From Christensenellaceae bacterium (GTDB lineage: Bacteria > Bacillota > Clostridia > Christensenellales > Aristaeellaceae): 64,000 nt of DNA. Made by a program: the position numbers and the translations under genes. The notes under the pieces are model-generated. The model had not been told where the DNA came from, did no database searches, and saw nothing but the letters and a program-made list of their open reading frames with translations. Shown one piece after another: positions 34,302-42,657 of this stretch. Within the stretch, counting starts at the first letter, position 1, and every line of letters starts with the position of its first letter. Where the stretch lies: assembly GCA_020025205.1 (NCBI GenBank), contig JAHHSO010000008.1:1-64000 (forward strand), in the 5' to 3' direction.

Positions 34302-34574
34302 TCACTGCATGGAGATCCCGTGCTTCACGCGGTCGCGCTCTTCGGCACGCTTTGCATTGTTAAAGCGATTCAGCGTGCCAACCAGATAGCCGGTAATGCG
34401 GCGAATGCGCTCAAACGGCTGATTATGATAGTGATAGGAAAGATCCACATAATCCCCATCGAGCGAAATATCTATCGCGTCCGGTTTGCGGCCATAGAGC
34501 TTGGTACCGCGCGCGATGTATGCATTGATTTCTTCCTGAGGGCAGCTGCCGCCCTTAATATTCACTTGGCACAT
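34302..34574 (-). CDS. Small protein like the C-terminal tail of anaerobic ribonucleotide reductase NrdD
   Basis: 90 residues from ATG 34574, which has GGAGG eight bases upstream. The C-terminal part RRITGYLVGTLNRFNNAKRAEERDR follows the pattern of the end of class III ribonucleotide reductase (RITGYL..RFN..K..E..DR), but the catalytic barrel and the glycyl-radical segment are absent. Cys2 and Cys11 (MCQVNIKGGSCP) do not form the usual CxxC pair. Such free-standing tails are, as I recall, annotated as NrdD in several Clostridia. An NrdR-box-like palindrome in the leader supports a link to deoxynucleotide synthesis. Its role (regulatory or accessory subunit) is unknown. Confidence 0.75.
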   Translation of the reverse strand: MCQVNIKGGSCPQEEINAYIARGTKLYGRKPDAIDISLDGDYVDLSYHYHNQPFERIRRITGYLVGTLNRFNNAKRAEERDRVKHGISMQ

Positions 34575-34608
34575 GAATAAAACCTCCACATCTTGTGCAT
34601 AGCGTTTT

Positions 34609-34666
34609 ATGCAAACACAATATATTGCGTTTGCATGTATTATACCACGAAATGGAGATCTGTAAA
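34609..34666 (-). promoter_or_regulatory. Promoter with NrdR-box-like palindrome
   Basis: Minus strand TTTACA (34666-34661), 16 bases, TATAAT (34644-34639). Just downstream a 28-base palindrome with a single mismatch (34636-34609) begins ATGCAAAC and ends GTTTGCAT. Its centre ACGCAATATATTGTGT fits the NrdR box pattern (ACACwATATATwGTGT) except for one base. NrdR represses ribonucleotide reductase genes when dATP is high. Only one box is seen instead of the usual pair. Confidence 0.78.
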
Positions 34667-34673
34667 GAGGAAA

Positions 34674-35696
34674 TTATCGCGGGATGAAGCCGATCTTTTT
34701 CATGGCCTTGGAGAGCGTGCGGTTGGCCAGACGGCTGGCACGTTCGGCGCCCTGGCGGTAAACGCTTTCCAGATAGGCCTTGTCCGCCATATACTGATTG
34801 AAGCGCTCCTGAATAGGAGAGAGAACTTCAATAGTCGCGTCAGTTACAGCGTTTTTCAAATCGCCGTACCCCTTACCGGAAAGGGTTGAAACAATGTCAT
34901 CCATCGAACTGCCAGTGAGCGCACAGAGGATAGAAAGAAGATTGGAAACGCCGGGCTTGTTTTCCGGGTCGAAACGGATTTCAGAATCGGAATCGGTCAC
35001 GGCACGGCGATACTTGCGGCGGATGACATCCGGGGTATCCAGAATGGCGATGTAGCAGTCCTCCGGGTCAGATTTGGACATCTTTCGCGTCGGCTCCTGA
35101 AGGCTCATGACGCGGGCACCCACCTTGGAGTAGTATCCCTCCGGGATGGTAAAGACGTTCGGATAGAGGGAGTTGAAGCGGGCAGCAATATCGCGGCAGA
35201 TTTCAAGATGCTGCGTCTGGTCGTGGCCGACGGGCACGAGGTTCGCCTGATAAAGGAGAATGTCGCCTGCCATGAGGATGGGGTAGGTGAACAGGCCGCA
35301 GTTGATGTTGTCCGCATGCTTGGCGCTCTTGTCTTTGAACTGAGTCATGCGATTCATCTCACCCATATAGGTGTAGCAGTTTAAAAGCCAGCTCATTTCC
35401 GCATGCTCCGGCACGTGGCTCTGGAAGAAAAGAACGTTCTTTTCCGGATCAAGCCCAATGGCCAGAAGCAGCGCCAGCATCTGAATGGACTGGGCACGCA
35501 GCTTGGCCGGCTCCTGCCTGACGGTGATGGAGTGCAGATCGGCGATCATATACAGACAGTCATACTGATCTTCAAGCAGCTTCCAGTTGCGCATGGCGCC
35601 AATGTAGTTGCCCAGAGTGGGCGTGCCGGAAGGCTGGATGCCGGAGAGAATACGCTGTTTTTTTTCGGGCGCTGCCGGCGGTATGATTTGAGTCAT
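34674..35696 (-). CDS. trpS: Tryptophanyl-tRNA synthetase, second copy (no T-box)
   Basis: 340 residues, full length. SGIQPSGTPTLGNYIGAM (residues 18-35) includes the HIGH-type signature and RKMSKSDPE near 210 is the KMSKS loop. It belongs to the common SGIQPSG TrpRS type, unlike the copy at 1-769. GAGGAGG precedes the ATG. The leader from 35697 to about 35810 has no T-box, so this copy is likely expressed constantly while the other responds to tryptophan shortage (inference). Two TrpRS types in one genome are known and in some bacteria give resistance to TrpRS inhibitors such as indolmycin. Confidence 0.95.
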   Translation of the reverse strand: MTQIIPPAAPEKKQRILSGIQPSGTPTLGNYIGAMRNWKLLEDQYDCLYMIADLHSITVRQEPAKLRAQSIQMLALLLAIGLDPEKNVLFFQSHVPEHAEMSWLLNCYTYMGEMNRMTQFKDKSAKHADNINCGLFTYPILMAGDILLYQANLVPVGHDQTQHLEICRDIAARFNSLYPNVFTIPEGYYSKVGARVMSLQEPTRKMSKSDPEDCYIAILDTPDVIRRKYRRAVTDSDSEIRFDPENKPGVSNLLSILCALTGSSMDDIVSTLSGKGYGDLKNAVTDATIEVLSPIQERFNQYMADKAYLESVYRQGAERASRLANRTLSKAMKKIGFIPR

Positions 35697-35814
35697 AAGG
35701 GAAACCTCCTCAAAAGTATAAAAACGGGCGTTGCCCGCGCGGTTTCATGAAGCACTTGGTGAACATTTGAAGCCTGCAAAAGGCTGTATACAGAGAAATT
35801 GGGAAGATTTCATT

Positions 35815-35843
35815 ATTATAGCACAAAACATGCATCTGGGCAA
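35815..35843 (-). promoter_or_regulatory. Promoter of the second trpS
   Basis: Minus strand TTGCCC (35843-35838), 17 bases, TATAAT (35820-35815). Confidence 0.75.
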
Positions 35844-35887
35844 GGAAGGAAATTTGTGAAGGAACCGTGGTTTGCGCTTAAAATGCT

Positions 35888-35916
35888 TGATCTTTTTAAA
35901 AAGACGTGTTAAAATC
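35888..35916 (+). promoter_or_regulatory. Promoter of efp
   Basis: TTGATC (35888-35893), 17 bases, TAAAAT (35911-35916). The remaining 100 bases before the efp start codon hold a GC-rich leader without a structure I can name. Confidence 0.65.
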
Positions 35917-36016
35917 AAAACACGAGTGCTCATTGCTGACTGCGGCGTCGCCCTCAAGCGGCGGCCATTGGCAAGCATCAGAATTTTTGCTATAAGCATC
36001 TATGGAGGGATTCCAC

Positions 36017-36574
36017 ATGATTACTGCAGGTGAATTTCGTAAGGGCGTGACCATCGAATGGGACGGCGGCGTCTGGACGATTGTTGATTTCCAGCACGTT
36101 AAGCCGGGCAAGGGCGCGGCTTTCGTTCGCACCAAGCTCAAGAACGTCATGACTGGCGCTGTTCTGGAGCGTTCTTTTAACCCGACTGAAAAGACCCCGC
36201 GCGCGACCATCGAAACCAAGGAAATGCAGTACGTCTATAACGACGGCGAGTTCTACTACTTCATGGATCAGGAGACCTTCGAGCAGATCCCGCTGACGCT
36301 GGATCAGGTTGAAGATGCGATCCGCTTCATGAAGGAAGAGACCGTTGCGACTGTCCGTTTCTTCAAGGGTCAGGCGTTCTCCGTTGAGGCACCGAACTTT
36401 GTCGTGCTCGAAGTCACTGACACCGAGCCGGGCTTCAAGGGCGATACCACCAGCAATACCACAAAGCCGGCCACGCTGGAAACTGGCTATCAGATCGCTG
36501 TGCCGCTGTTTGTCAACATCGGCGATAAGATCCGTGTGGATACCCGCGACGGTTCCTATATGTCCCGCGCGTAA
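36017..36574 (+). CDS. efp: Elongation factor P
   Basis: Relieves ribosome stalling at consecutive prolines. 185 residues, three beta-barrel domains. The loop that reaches the peptidyl-transferase centre reads HVKPGKGAAF with Lys32 at its tip, the site modified in lysine-type EF-P. The ATG at 36017 is chosen for GGAGG eight bases in front, and the conserved start MITAGEFRKG. The next gene follows after 33 bases, probably in the same transcript. Confidence 0.96.
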   Translation: MITAGEFRKGVTIEWDGGVWTIVDFQHVKPGKGAAFVRTKLKNVMTGAVLERSFNPTEKTPRATIETKEMQYVYNDGEFYYFMDQETFEQIPLTLDQVEDAIRFMKEETVATVRFFKGQAFSVEAPNFVVLEVTDTEPGFKGDTTSNTTKPATLETGYQIAVPLFVNIGDKIRVDTRDGSYMSRA

Positions 36575-36607
36575 TTGCGCCAAATGAGACAGAGAGGCGG
36601 TTTTGTC

Positions 36608-37030
36608 ATGAGCAAGATGGGCGAGAAGGTTGCCTACCTCAAGGGGTTGGCAGAAGGCTTGAGCATCAACGCAGAGTCCGATCAGGGACGACTGATGCTG
36701 GCGATGATTGACGTAATGGAAGCTTTCGCTCGCGAAAGCGAGGAGACCGAAGAGAAGGTCAGCGAACTGTCCGAATACGTTGAGGAAATCGACAGTGATG
36801 TCAGTGATCTGGAGGAAGCACTTTTCTCAGACGATGACGATGAGGACGACGAAGAGTATGATGACGACGACGACGATGAGGACGGAGACGGACTTATCGA
36901 GTACGAATGTCCGCATTGCGGAACGGTCATTTTCTTCGATGAAGAAGCGTTCGACATGGAAGAGGAGCATCTCTGCCCGAACTGCCATCAAAAAGTCTTT
37001 GACGAAGACGGCGGTAACGACGAAGAGTAA
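36608..37030 (+). CDS. CD1247-type protein with acidic linker and zinc ribbon
   Basis: 140 residues. The N-terminal helical part (MGEKVAYLKGLAEGL...) matches the CD1247 N-terminal domain; residues about 75-97 are almost only Asp and Glu; the C-terminal CPHCG...CPNCH (near 102 and 125) is a four-cysteine zinc ribbon. Function unknown; the acidic stretch and zinc ribbon suggest binding to nucleic-acid enzymes or ribosomes (speculative). ATG 36608 follows GAGAGGCGG. The efp-CD1247 neighbourhood occurs in Clostridia. A terminator follows. Confidence 0.85.
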   Translation: MSKMGEKVAYLKGLAEGLSINAESDQGRLMLAMIDVMEAFARESEETEEKVSELSEYVEEIDSDVSDLEEALFSDDDDEDDEEYDDDDDDEDGDGLIEYECPHCGTVIFFDEEAFDMEEEHLCPNCHQKVFDEDGGNDEE

Positions 37031-37066
37031 TCGCGCATCAATGGCTGATGCGGCAGGAGGCGCACT

Positions 37067-37095
37067 CTGCGCGGCTTGCTGCGCAGCCTTTTTTT
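37067..37095 (+). terminator. Terminator after the CD1247-type gene
   Basis: CTGCGC-8-GCGCAG stem followed by CC and seven T. Confidence 0.8.
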
Positions 37096-37143
37096 AAACC
37101 GGCTAAAGGTCAGATAATGAGAAATGATATTGAGGATGGACGC

Positions 37144-38598
37144 ATGAAAAAACGTTTGTCAATTCTGCTCCTTACACTTTTTATGGCGTTAAGCCATGCG
37201 GTGGCACAGGAGAATATTCTCTACACAGGAACGGTCAGCAAGACCATGACCATACGCGAGAAGCAATCCACGTCGGCCCGAAAGCTGGGCAGCGTGGAAG
37301 AAGGCGGACTCATCAACATCATTGAATATGGTAAAGAATGGACGCTTGTGGATCAGGACGGCGTGAGAGGCTATGTCCTTTCTAAGAACGTTGAGGATCT
37401 GGCAGCGGCAGAAGGATACAACGACGAAGCAGATGCGCAGTATCTGGGAACGGCAGAGATTGATCTCACTATCCGTGCTGCTAAAGATAAGTCTTCTCAG
37501 AAGATGCAGCTGCTCACCAAGGATGAAACGGTTTATATTACCGAACTGGGCGAGCAGTGGCATGAGGTTGTCAAGCAGGGTGTGCATGGCTATGTGCTGG
37601 CTGACCGCGTTAAGAATCTGCATGGCGCGCATGAAGGCATTGAATTGCCGGAAGAGTTTAAGCCGGCGCCTCCGTTTAAGGCGGTGTACCGCGCTCGGGC
37701 AGATGTCAACCTCTCCATCCGCCAGGAGCAGGATGTCGACTCCAAACTCATTGGTACGGTGTACGAGGATGAGTATGTCGATGTCATGGAGATAATCGGC
37801 GAGTGGGCGCATGTCAAGAAAGACGATGCAGAAGGATATGTCCGCGCGGATCACCTGCGCTACTATAAGCGGTATGATCCTTACGGACCATATATACCGG
37901 GCGTAAAGTTCTATCCCTATGCAGCTCAGGCTGCGGAAGAGGTCGAAATCATGGACAGCCAGACGGGAGAGCTGCTGCGAACGGTGCCAAAGGGTGCTGT
38001 GATGGCGGTCAGCGCACCGAGCGAGGACATGTCTGTTACGCTGCCGTATGACAGGATTACCGGACGGATCACGCAGACGGCAAAGCTTGAATTTGAAGGT
38101 GTCAAGCCCTGGGATGAAGCGCAGATGGGCGATCTGGTGGCGGTTTTCTCTACATATTATGATCCTGATCAGGAGTCTCAGGAGCAGAAAGGGCGCCTGC
38201 ATAACATCATGCAGGGCGTGGAGAGGCTCAACGATGTGATTGTTCCCACGCGCGAAAAGTTCTATTTCAACGATTACTGTGCGCCCTATACGAAAGGCAA
38301 TGGTTACGAACTTGGCCCCATTGTCAACTACGTATCCAGCCAGAAATTGGGGTATGGCGGCGGAATCTGCCAGGTGTCCACAACGCTTTATGACGCTATT
38401 TTGCAGATTCCTATTGACGTCATCAAGCAGCAGGTGCATTCTGCATATGGCATTTCCTATGCGCCCTTGGACATGGACGCGGCGGTTGGCGCGGGCAATA
38501 TTGACCTGCGGCTCGAAAACACGCTGCCGTATGATATCAGGCTTGCACTTCAGGCTGTGGGCGGCGTGCTGACAGTGCGCGTATACCGGGCAAACTGA
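37144..38598 (+). CDS. Secreted SH3-VanW protein with three SH3 domains
   Basis: 484 residues from ATG 37144 (GAGGA seven bases upstream). A signal peptide (about 1-20, ending SHAVA) is followed by three bacterial SH3 repeats (about 25-80, 95-150, 180-235), each with an IR...G.V pattern and a final GYV, and then a VanW domain with GGGICQVSTTLYDA near residue 400 and YTKGNGYE near 380. VanW proteins occur in vancomycin-resistance clusters but their reaction is unknown; the SH3 repeats point to peptidoglycan binding. The stop overlaps the next start by one base (TGATG), and the two products are paralogues. Confidence 0.9.
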   Translation: MKKRLSILLLTLFMALSHAVAQENILYTGTVSKTMTIREKQSTSARKLGSVEEGGLINIIEYGKEWTLVDQDGVRGYVLSKNVEDLAAAEGYNDEADAQYLGTAEIDLTIRAAKDKSSQKMQLLTKDETVYITELGEQWHEVVKQGVHGYVLADRVKNLHGAHEGIELPEEFKPAPPFKAVYRARADVNLSIRQEQDVDSKLIGTVYEDEYVDVMEIIGEWAHVKKDDAEGYVRADHLRYYKRYDPYGPYIPGVKFYPYAAQAAEEVEIMDSQTGELLRTVPKGAVMAVSAPSEDMSVTLPYDRITGRITQTAKLEFEGVKPWDEAQMGDLVAVFSTYYDPDQESQEQKGRLHNIMQGVERLNDVIVPTREKFYFNDYCAPYTKGNGYELGPIVNYVSSQKLGYGGGICQVSTTLYDAILQIPIDVIKQQVHSAYGISYAPLDMDAAVGAGNIDLRLENTLPYDIRLALQAVGGVLTVRVYRAN

Positions 38599-39581
38599 TG
38601 AAAAAAAGAATGACAGGGCTTCTTGCCGCCGCGCTTTTCGCGGTTCTGCCAGTTTTTGCACTGGCAGAAGAAGCCCTTTATTATGGAATAATTGGCAAGC
38701 GACTTGACGTTCACAGGGATGCAGGCAGCGAATCCGTCGTGCTGGGCACGGTGGACGAGGGAACAGTGGTGGATGTCTACAAGAAAGGCCGTACATGGAC
38801 TCGGATTGCCTTTGAAGATGGTGAGGGTTATGTGCTCACCAAGTTTGTGGAACGGGTGCAGCGCAAAAATCCGTTTGACGGGCCAATGCCCGGAACAAGC
38901 CGCCATGTTGCGGTGGGGTATGTGCTCAAGGACACGCAGTTCCAGCCGGAAGGTTATCGTTATCCGATCAAAGTGAGCCAGGGATCATGGCTGTCCATCC
39001 AGAAGATTGTCGATGACCGCGCGTACTTCCCCTATCGAAGAGAACCGGATCATGTCAGCCTCGGCACGGATAAGCTCAAGGTGTATGACTTTGTGCCCTG
39101 GGAAGAGGCAAAACCGGGAGATCTGCTCTATGCATTCACGACGTTCTATTCGACAAGTACGACAAAAGAAGGCAATAAAGGGCGGATGTACAATATTGAT
39201 CTGGCTGCAAAGAGGCTGACCAATATTCGCGTTCTGCCTGGGGACAGCTTCTCTTTCAATGCGGTCTGCGGGCCATATACGAAAGAAAATGGCTATCGGG
39301 AAGCTCCGATATTGTCAGGAGAGAGCCGGATGGGATACGGCGGCGGCGTGTGTCAGGTTTGTTCGACATTATACAATATTGTTTTGCGCGTGCCGACTGT
39401 CATCGAGGATATGAACTGGCATTCGCAGGGAGGCGTGCGGTATCTGCCTGCCGGATTTGATGCGACTGTTTCAGACAGCAAGGACATGGTTTTCAAAAAC
39501 ATCCTGCCATATCCTATTCGCATTGAATTTGAAAATAAGGAAGGCACGATGACGGCTTTTATGTTCAGGGATTATGAATGA
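38598..39581 (+). CDS. Secreted SH3-VanW protein with one SH3 domain
   Basis: 327 residues, paralogue of the preceding gene. Signal peptide MKKRMTGLLAAALFAVLPVF with cleavage near ALA, one SH3 repeat (about 27-85), a spacer, then the VanW domain with YTKENGYRE near 235 and GGGVCQVCSTLYN near 255 (CQVCS where the paralogue has CQVST). Translation is coupled to the upstream gene by TGATG. The end of this gene overlaps the leader of surE. Probably acts in the cell wall; no enzymatic function is proven for the family. Confidence 0.9.
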   Translation: MKKRMTGLLAAALFAVLPVFALAEEALYYGIIGKRLDVHRDAGSESVVLGTVDEGTVVDVYKKGRTWTRIAFEDGEGYVLTKFVERVQRKNPFDGPMPGTSRHVAVGYVLKDTQFQPEGYRYPIKVSQGSWLSIQKIVDDRAYFPYRREPDHVSLGTDKLKVYDFVPWEEAKPGDLLYAFTTFYSTSTTKEGNKGRMYNIDLAAKRLTNIRVLPGDSFSFNAVCGPYTKENGYREAPILSGESRMGYGGGVCQVCSTLYNIVLRVPTVIEDMNWHSQGGVRYLPAGFDATVSDSKDMVFKNILPYPIRIEFENKEGTMTAFMFRDYE

Positions 39582-39600
39582 GACGAGAGAGGAAAAATCG

Positions 39601-40338
39601 ATGCGCGTTTTAATTGCAAATGATGATGGAATTGACGCACCGGGAATCCATGCCCTTGTCCGCGCGTTTGCACAGGCAGGTCACGAGGTGACGGTTGCAG
39701 CGCCGGACAGACAGCGTTCTGCCGCCAGCCAGAGCATGACCATGGATCGGCCGATAGCTGTTCGCGAACAAAAGGTGCCGGGGGCTGTTCGGGCATATGC
39801 GATCGGCGGTACGCCCGTCGACTGCGTTAAAGTGGCGCTCAACAAGCTCTGCACGGATGCGGAGATTGTTGTTTCGGGGATTAACCGGGGCTATAATGTC
39901 GGCTCGGATGTACTGTATTCCGGCACGGTTGGCGCGGCGATGGAAGCTGCACTCTGTGGCCGGGCTGCGATAGCGGTGTCTCTGTCTCATGAAAGAGAGG
40001 ATCTTTATGATCTTGCGGCGCAGGCGGCTCTTGAAGTGCTGCCGCTGATGAAGTATGTGCCGGAGTATGCAGTTTTAAATCTCAATTATCCGGCTGTGGA
40101 CAATATCAAAGGCGTGAAGGCCGTGCCGCTCAAGCGGATGCAGTATTTGGATGAGTATGTGCGTTCGGAGGATGAAGACGGACAGGTTTTTTACACATTG
40201 GCCAGCGGACAGTTTGCGGACATGAGCGAAGAAGATGACGATTTTACGTGGATTTCTCGCGGATATGAAACGCTTACCATCCTCGGCTATGACATGAACC
40301 ATCAAATGGCAACAGCACGCCTGAAAGAGGCGCTATAA
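39601..40338 (+). CDS. surE: 5'-nucleotidase SurE
   Basis: Metal-dependent phosphatase for nucleoside monophosphates. 245 residues. RVLIANDDGIDAPGI (residues 2-16) holds the metal-binding Asp-Asp; APDRQRSAASQ near 37 and GINRGYNVGSDVLYSGTVGAA near 97 complete the site. The start at 39601 is chosen for GAGAGG in front; a longer frame upstream is unsupported. Follows the VanW pair closely, probably in one transcript; a strong terminator lies 30 bases after the stop. Confidence 0.95.
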   Translation: MRVLIANDDGIDAPGIHALVRAFAQAGHEVTVAAPDRQRSAASQSMTMDRPIAVREQKVPGAVRAYAIGGTPVDCVKVALNKLCTDAEIVVSGINRGYNVGSDVLYSGTVGAAMEAALCGRAAIAVSLSHEREDLYDLAAQAALEVLPLMKYVPEYAVLNLNYPAVDNIKGVKAVPLKRMQYLDEYVRSEDEDGQVFYTLASGQFADMSEEDDDFTWISRGYETLTILGYDMNHQMATARLKEAL

Positions 40339-40368
40339 ACAGCGCGATTCACACAAAAGGGAAAGTAT

Positions 40369-40402
40369 TGCAAGAAGAGAAAAACTTCTTGCACTTTTTT
40401 TT
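40369..40402 (+). terminator. Terminator of the VanW-surE operon
   Basis: Perfect stem TGCAAGAAG / CTTCTTGCA with a 7-base loop followed by C and eight T. The descending arm also forms the -35 box of the next promoter. Confidence 0.92.
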
Positions 40403-40417
40403 GTTTTTTGATAGAAT
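40389..40417 (+). promoter_or_regulatory. Promoter of the RpiR-type regulator
   Basis: TTGCAC (40389-40394), 17 bases of mostly T, TAGAAT (40412-40417). It is embedded in the preceding terminator. Confidence 0.7.
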
Positions 40418-40463
40418 AAAACCAAAGGCAAGGGGTACATTTTGCCGCAGGAGGTCAATCATT

Positions 40464-41330
40464 ATGCAAGACATGCAGGATATGATGCGAAGGCTGAACC
40501 AGTCGGGAAAACGGCTGAGCAAAGGCCACCGCAAAATTGCAGAATACATTGTGGAACATTATGATAAAGCTGTCTTTATGACGGCCAGCAAGCTGGGCGA
40601 AAAGGTCGGCGTCAGCGAGTCTACTGTCGTGCGTTTTGCGTCTGCAATGGGCTACGAAGGCTATCCACAGCTTCAGCGCGCGCTTCAGGAGCTTGTTCGG
40701 CACTGGCTGACGGCGGTTCAGCGATTTGAAATGGCCACTGATATCGATCAGAGCGAAGTGCTGCGCACGGTTCTGCATGCTGACATGCAGAACATACGGA
40801 CGACAACGGAGGAAATCGACACTGCGGCGTTTGATGAAGTGGTGGAAAAGATCATTTCTGCGCGCCACATCTACGTCATGGGTTTGCGTTCAGCCGCGCC
40901 GATTGCGCAGTTTCTGACCTATTACCTCAATTTTATTTTTGACAATGTGCGCGTTGTTTCGGAGGCGAGCGGTGATGTCTTTGAGCAGATCAGTCGAATT
41001 AATGAATCCGACCTGCTCTTTGGCATCAGCTTCCCGCGCTACTCGACTAGAACACTTGAAGCGATGAATTTTGCCCGTGCCCGCGGCGCACAGGTGATCG
41101 GCCTGACGGATGGCCCAATGTCGCCTGTATGCGCAACGAGCACAGTATGCCTGACAGCCAGGACGGACATGGCGTCCTTTGTTGATTCGATGGCCGCGCC
41201 GCTGTCTGTGATCAATGCACTGATTGTGGCGCTTGGGCTGCGCCGTAAAGATGAACTGAGCGAACATTTCCGCTTAATGGAAGGAATTTGGGATGAGTAC
41301 AGAGTCTATGTTGGAAAAGAACGCGTGTGA
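40464..41330 (+). CDS. RpiR/MurR-family transcriptional regulator
   Basis: 288 residues from ATG 40464 (AGGAGG nine bases before). The N-terminal HTH_6 domain (about 1-77; SKGHRKIAEYIVEHYD and GVSESTVVRFASAMGYEGYPQ) binds DNA; the SIS domain (about 120-250) binds a sugar phosphate, commonly MurNAc-6-P, GlcNAc-6-P or similar. The target genes are not adjacent. The last 38 bases overlap the start of the following flavoprotein gene, so both are in one transcript. Confidence 0.93.
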   Translation: MQDMQDMMRRLNQSGKRLSKGHRKIAEYIVEHYDKAVFMTASKLGEKVGVSESTVVRFASAMGYEGYPQLQRALQELVRHWLTAVQRFEMATDIDQSEVLRTVLHADMQNIRTTTEEIDTAAFDEVVEKIISARHIYVMGLRSAAPIAQFLTYYLNFIFDNVRVVSEASGDVFEQISRINESDLLFGISFPRYSTRTLEAMNFARARGAQVIGLTDGPMSPVCATSTVCLTARTDMASFVDSMAAPLSVINALIVALGLRRKDELSEHFRLMEGIWDEYRVYVGKERV

Positions 41331-42558
41331 CATTGTTGTCATTGGCGGTGGTGCAGCAGGCATGATGGCGGCGCTGCAGGCGGCGTGGGCAGGTGCAAGT
41401 GTCACGCTGCTTGAAAAAAACGAAAAGCTGGGAAAGAAAATCTACATCACCGGCAAGGGCAGGTGCAATGTGACGAACATTGCCGACACGGAGGAATTCT
41501 TCCGGCAAGTGCCGCGCAATCCGCGCTTTTTGAATGCCAGCATCCGTCAGTTTGACAGCGAGGATGTCAGAAGCATTTTGGAAATGCTTGGAACGCCTAC
41601 CAAAGTGGAACGCGGTGGACGTGTTTTTCCAGAGAGTGACAAGGCGAGCGATGTGACCCGCGCACTTTCCCGTGGCATGAAGGACGCGGGCGTGGTTGTG
41701 GCGCTCAATACAGGCGTGGACGCCGTTTCCAAGGAAGAAGGCGGCTTTGCTGTTAAACTCACGCAGGGCGGCACACTGCATACAAAATCTGTCATTATTG
41801 CTACCGGTGGTTTGAGCTATCCTACAACGGGCAGCACAGGAGACGGTCATCGCTTTGCGCGGGAAAATGGGCATACGGTGACGCCGCTAAGTGGTTCCCT
41901 TGTAGGCTTGATGCTTGAGGAAAAGTGGCCGACGCTTTTGCAGGGACTGTCTCTCAAGAACGTCCGTGTCACAGCGCGGGTGGGCAAAAAGACGATTTAC
42001 AGCGAATTGGGCGAGATGCTCTTTACACATTTTGGTGTGAGCGGCCCGCTGTTCATCGAGTTGAGCAGCCATTTGCCAGAGGATCTTTCAACTGTGCAGG
42101 TGACGCTGGACATGAAGCCGGCCCTTACGGATGAACAGGTTGACCAGAGGCTCCGGCGTGAATTCACGGAGAATGCGCGCCGTCAGTTATCGTCCGTTCT
42201 GACGGGGCTGATGCCCGCGCGCATGGGGCCTGTGTTCGCCAGTCTGTGCGGCATAGAGGCTGAATCCCCCATCAATCAGATCACGCGTGAACAGCGTCAG
42301 ACGATTGGGCATATGCTGAAAGCAATGCCGATTCGCATAACGGGCACGCGCCCCATCACCGAAGCAATTGTCACAAGAGGCGGGGTTGACGTGAAGGAGA
42401 TTGTGCCCGGCACGATGATGAGCAAAATTGTGCCCGGCCTGTTCTTTGCAGGCGAGGTGCTGGATGTGGATGCGCATACGGGCGGATTCAATTTACAGAT
42501 TGCTTTCTCGACTGGGGCACTGGCGGGACGAAGTGCCGCCGCGTATGTACAGGAATGA
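41293..42558 (+). CDS. HI0933/BaiN-type FAD-dependent oxidoreductase
   Basis: 421 residues of the HI0933-like flavoprotein family. The dinucleotide motif is IVVIGGGAAGMMAALQAA (residues 14-31), KKIYITGKGRCNVTN near 48-62 is the family signature, and the C-terminal GEVLDVDAHTGGFNLQIAFSTG closes the FAD site. Members include BaiN, named for a proposed role in bile-acid transformation, but most are of unknown substrate. The start overlaps the RpiR-type gene by 38 bases and has GGAAGG upstream. A terminator follows. Confidence 0.92.
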   Translation: MSTESMLEKNACDIVVIGGGAAGMMAALQAAWAGASVTLLEKNEKLGKKIYITGKGRCNVTNIADTEEFFRQVPRNPRFLNASIRQFDSEDVRSILEMLGTPTKVERGGRVFPESDKASDVTRALSRGMKDAGVVVALNTGVDAVSKEEGGFAVKLTQGGTLHTKSVIIATGGLSYPTTGSTGDGHRFARENGHTVTPLSGSLVGLMLEEKWPTLLQGLSLKNVRVTARVGKKTIYSELGEMLFTHFGVSGPLFIELSSHLPEDLSTVQVTLDMKPALTDEQVDQRLRREFTENARRQLSSVLTGLMPARMGPVFASLCGIEAESPINQITREQRQTIGHMLKAMPIRITGTRPITEAIVTRGGVDVKEIVPGTMMSKIVPGLFFAGEVLDVDAHTGGFNLQIAFSTGALAGRSAAAYVQE

Positions 42559-42563
42559 TGAAG

Positions 42564-42618
42564 GGCTGTCAAGCGGGGTTCAGTGAACCTGTAGCCGGAC
42601 AGCCTCTTTTTTCTCAAC
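42564..42618 (+). terminator. Terminator after the flavoprotein gene
   Basis: GGCTGTC / GACAGCC outer stem with an inner GGTTC / GAACC hairpin, followed by TCTTTTTT. Confidence 0.8.
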
Positions 42619-42657
42619 AGCGATTCATGCAGGCTGCATGAAAGAAGGAGGATCAGC

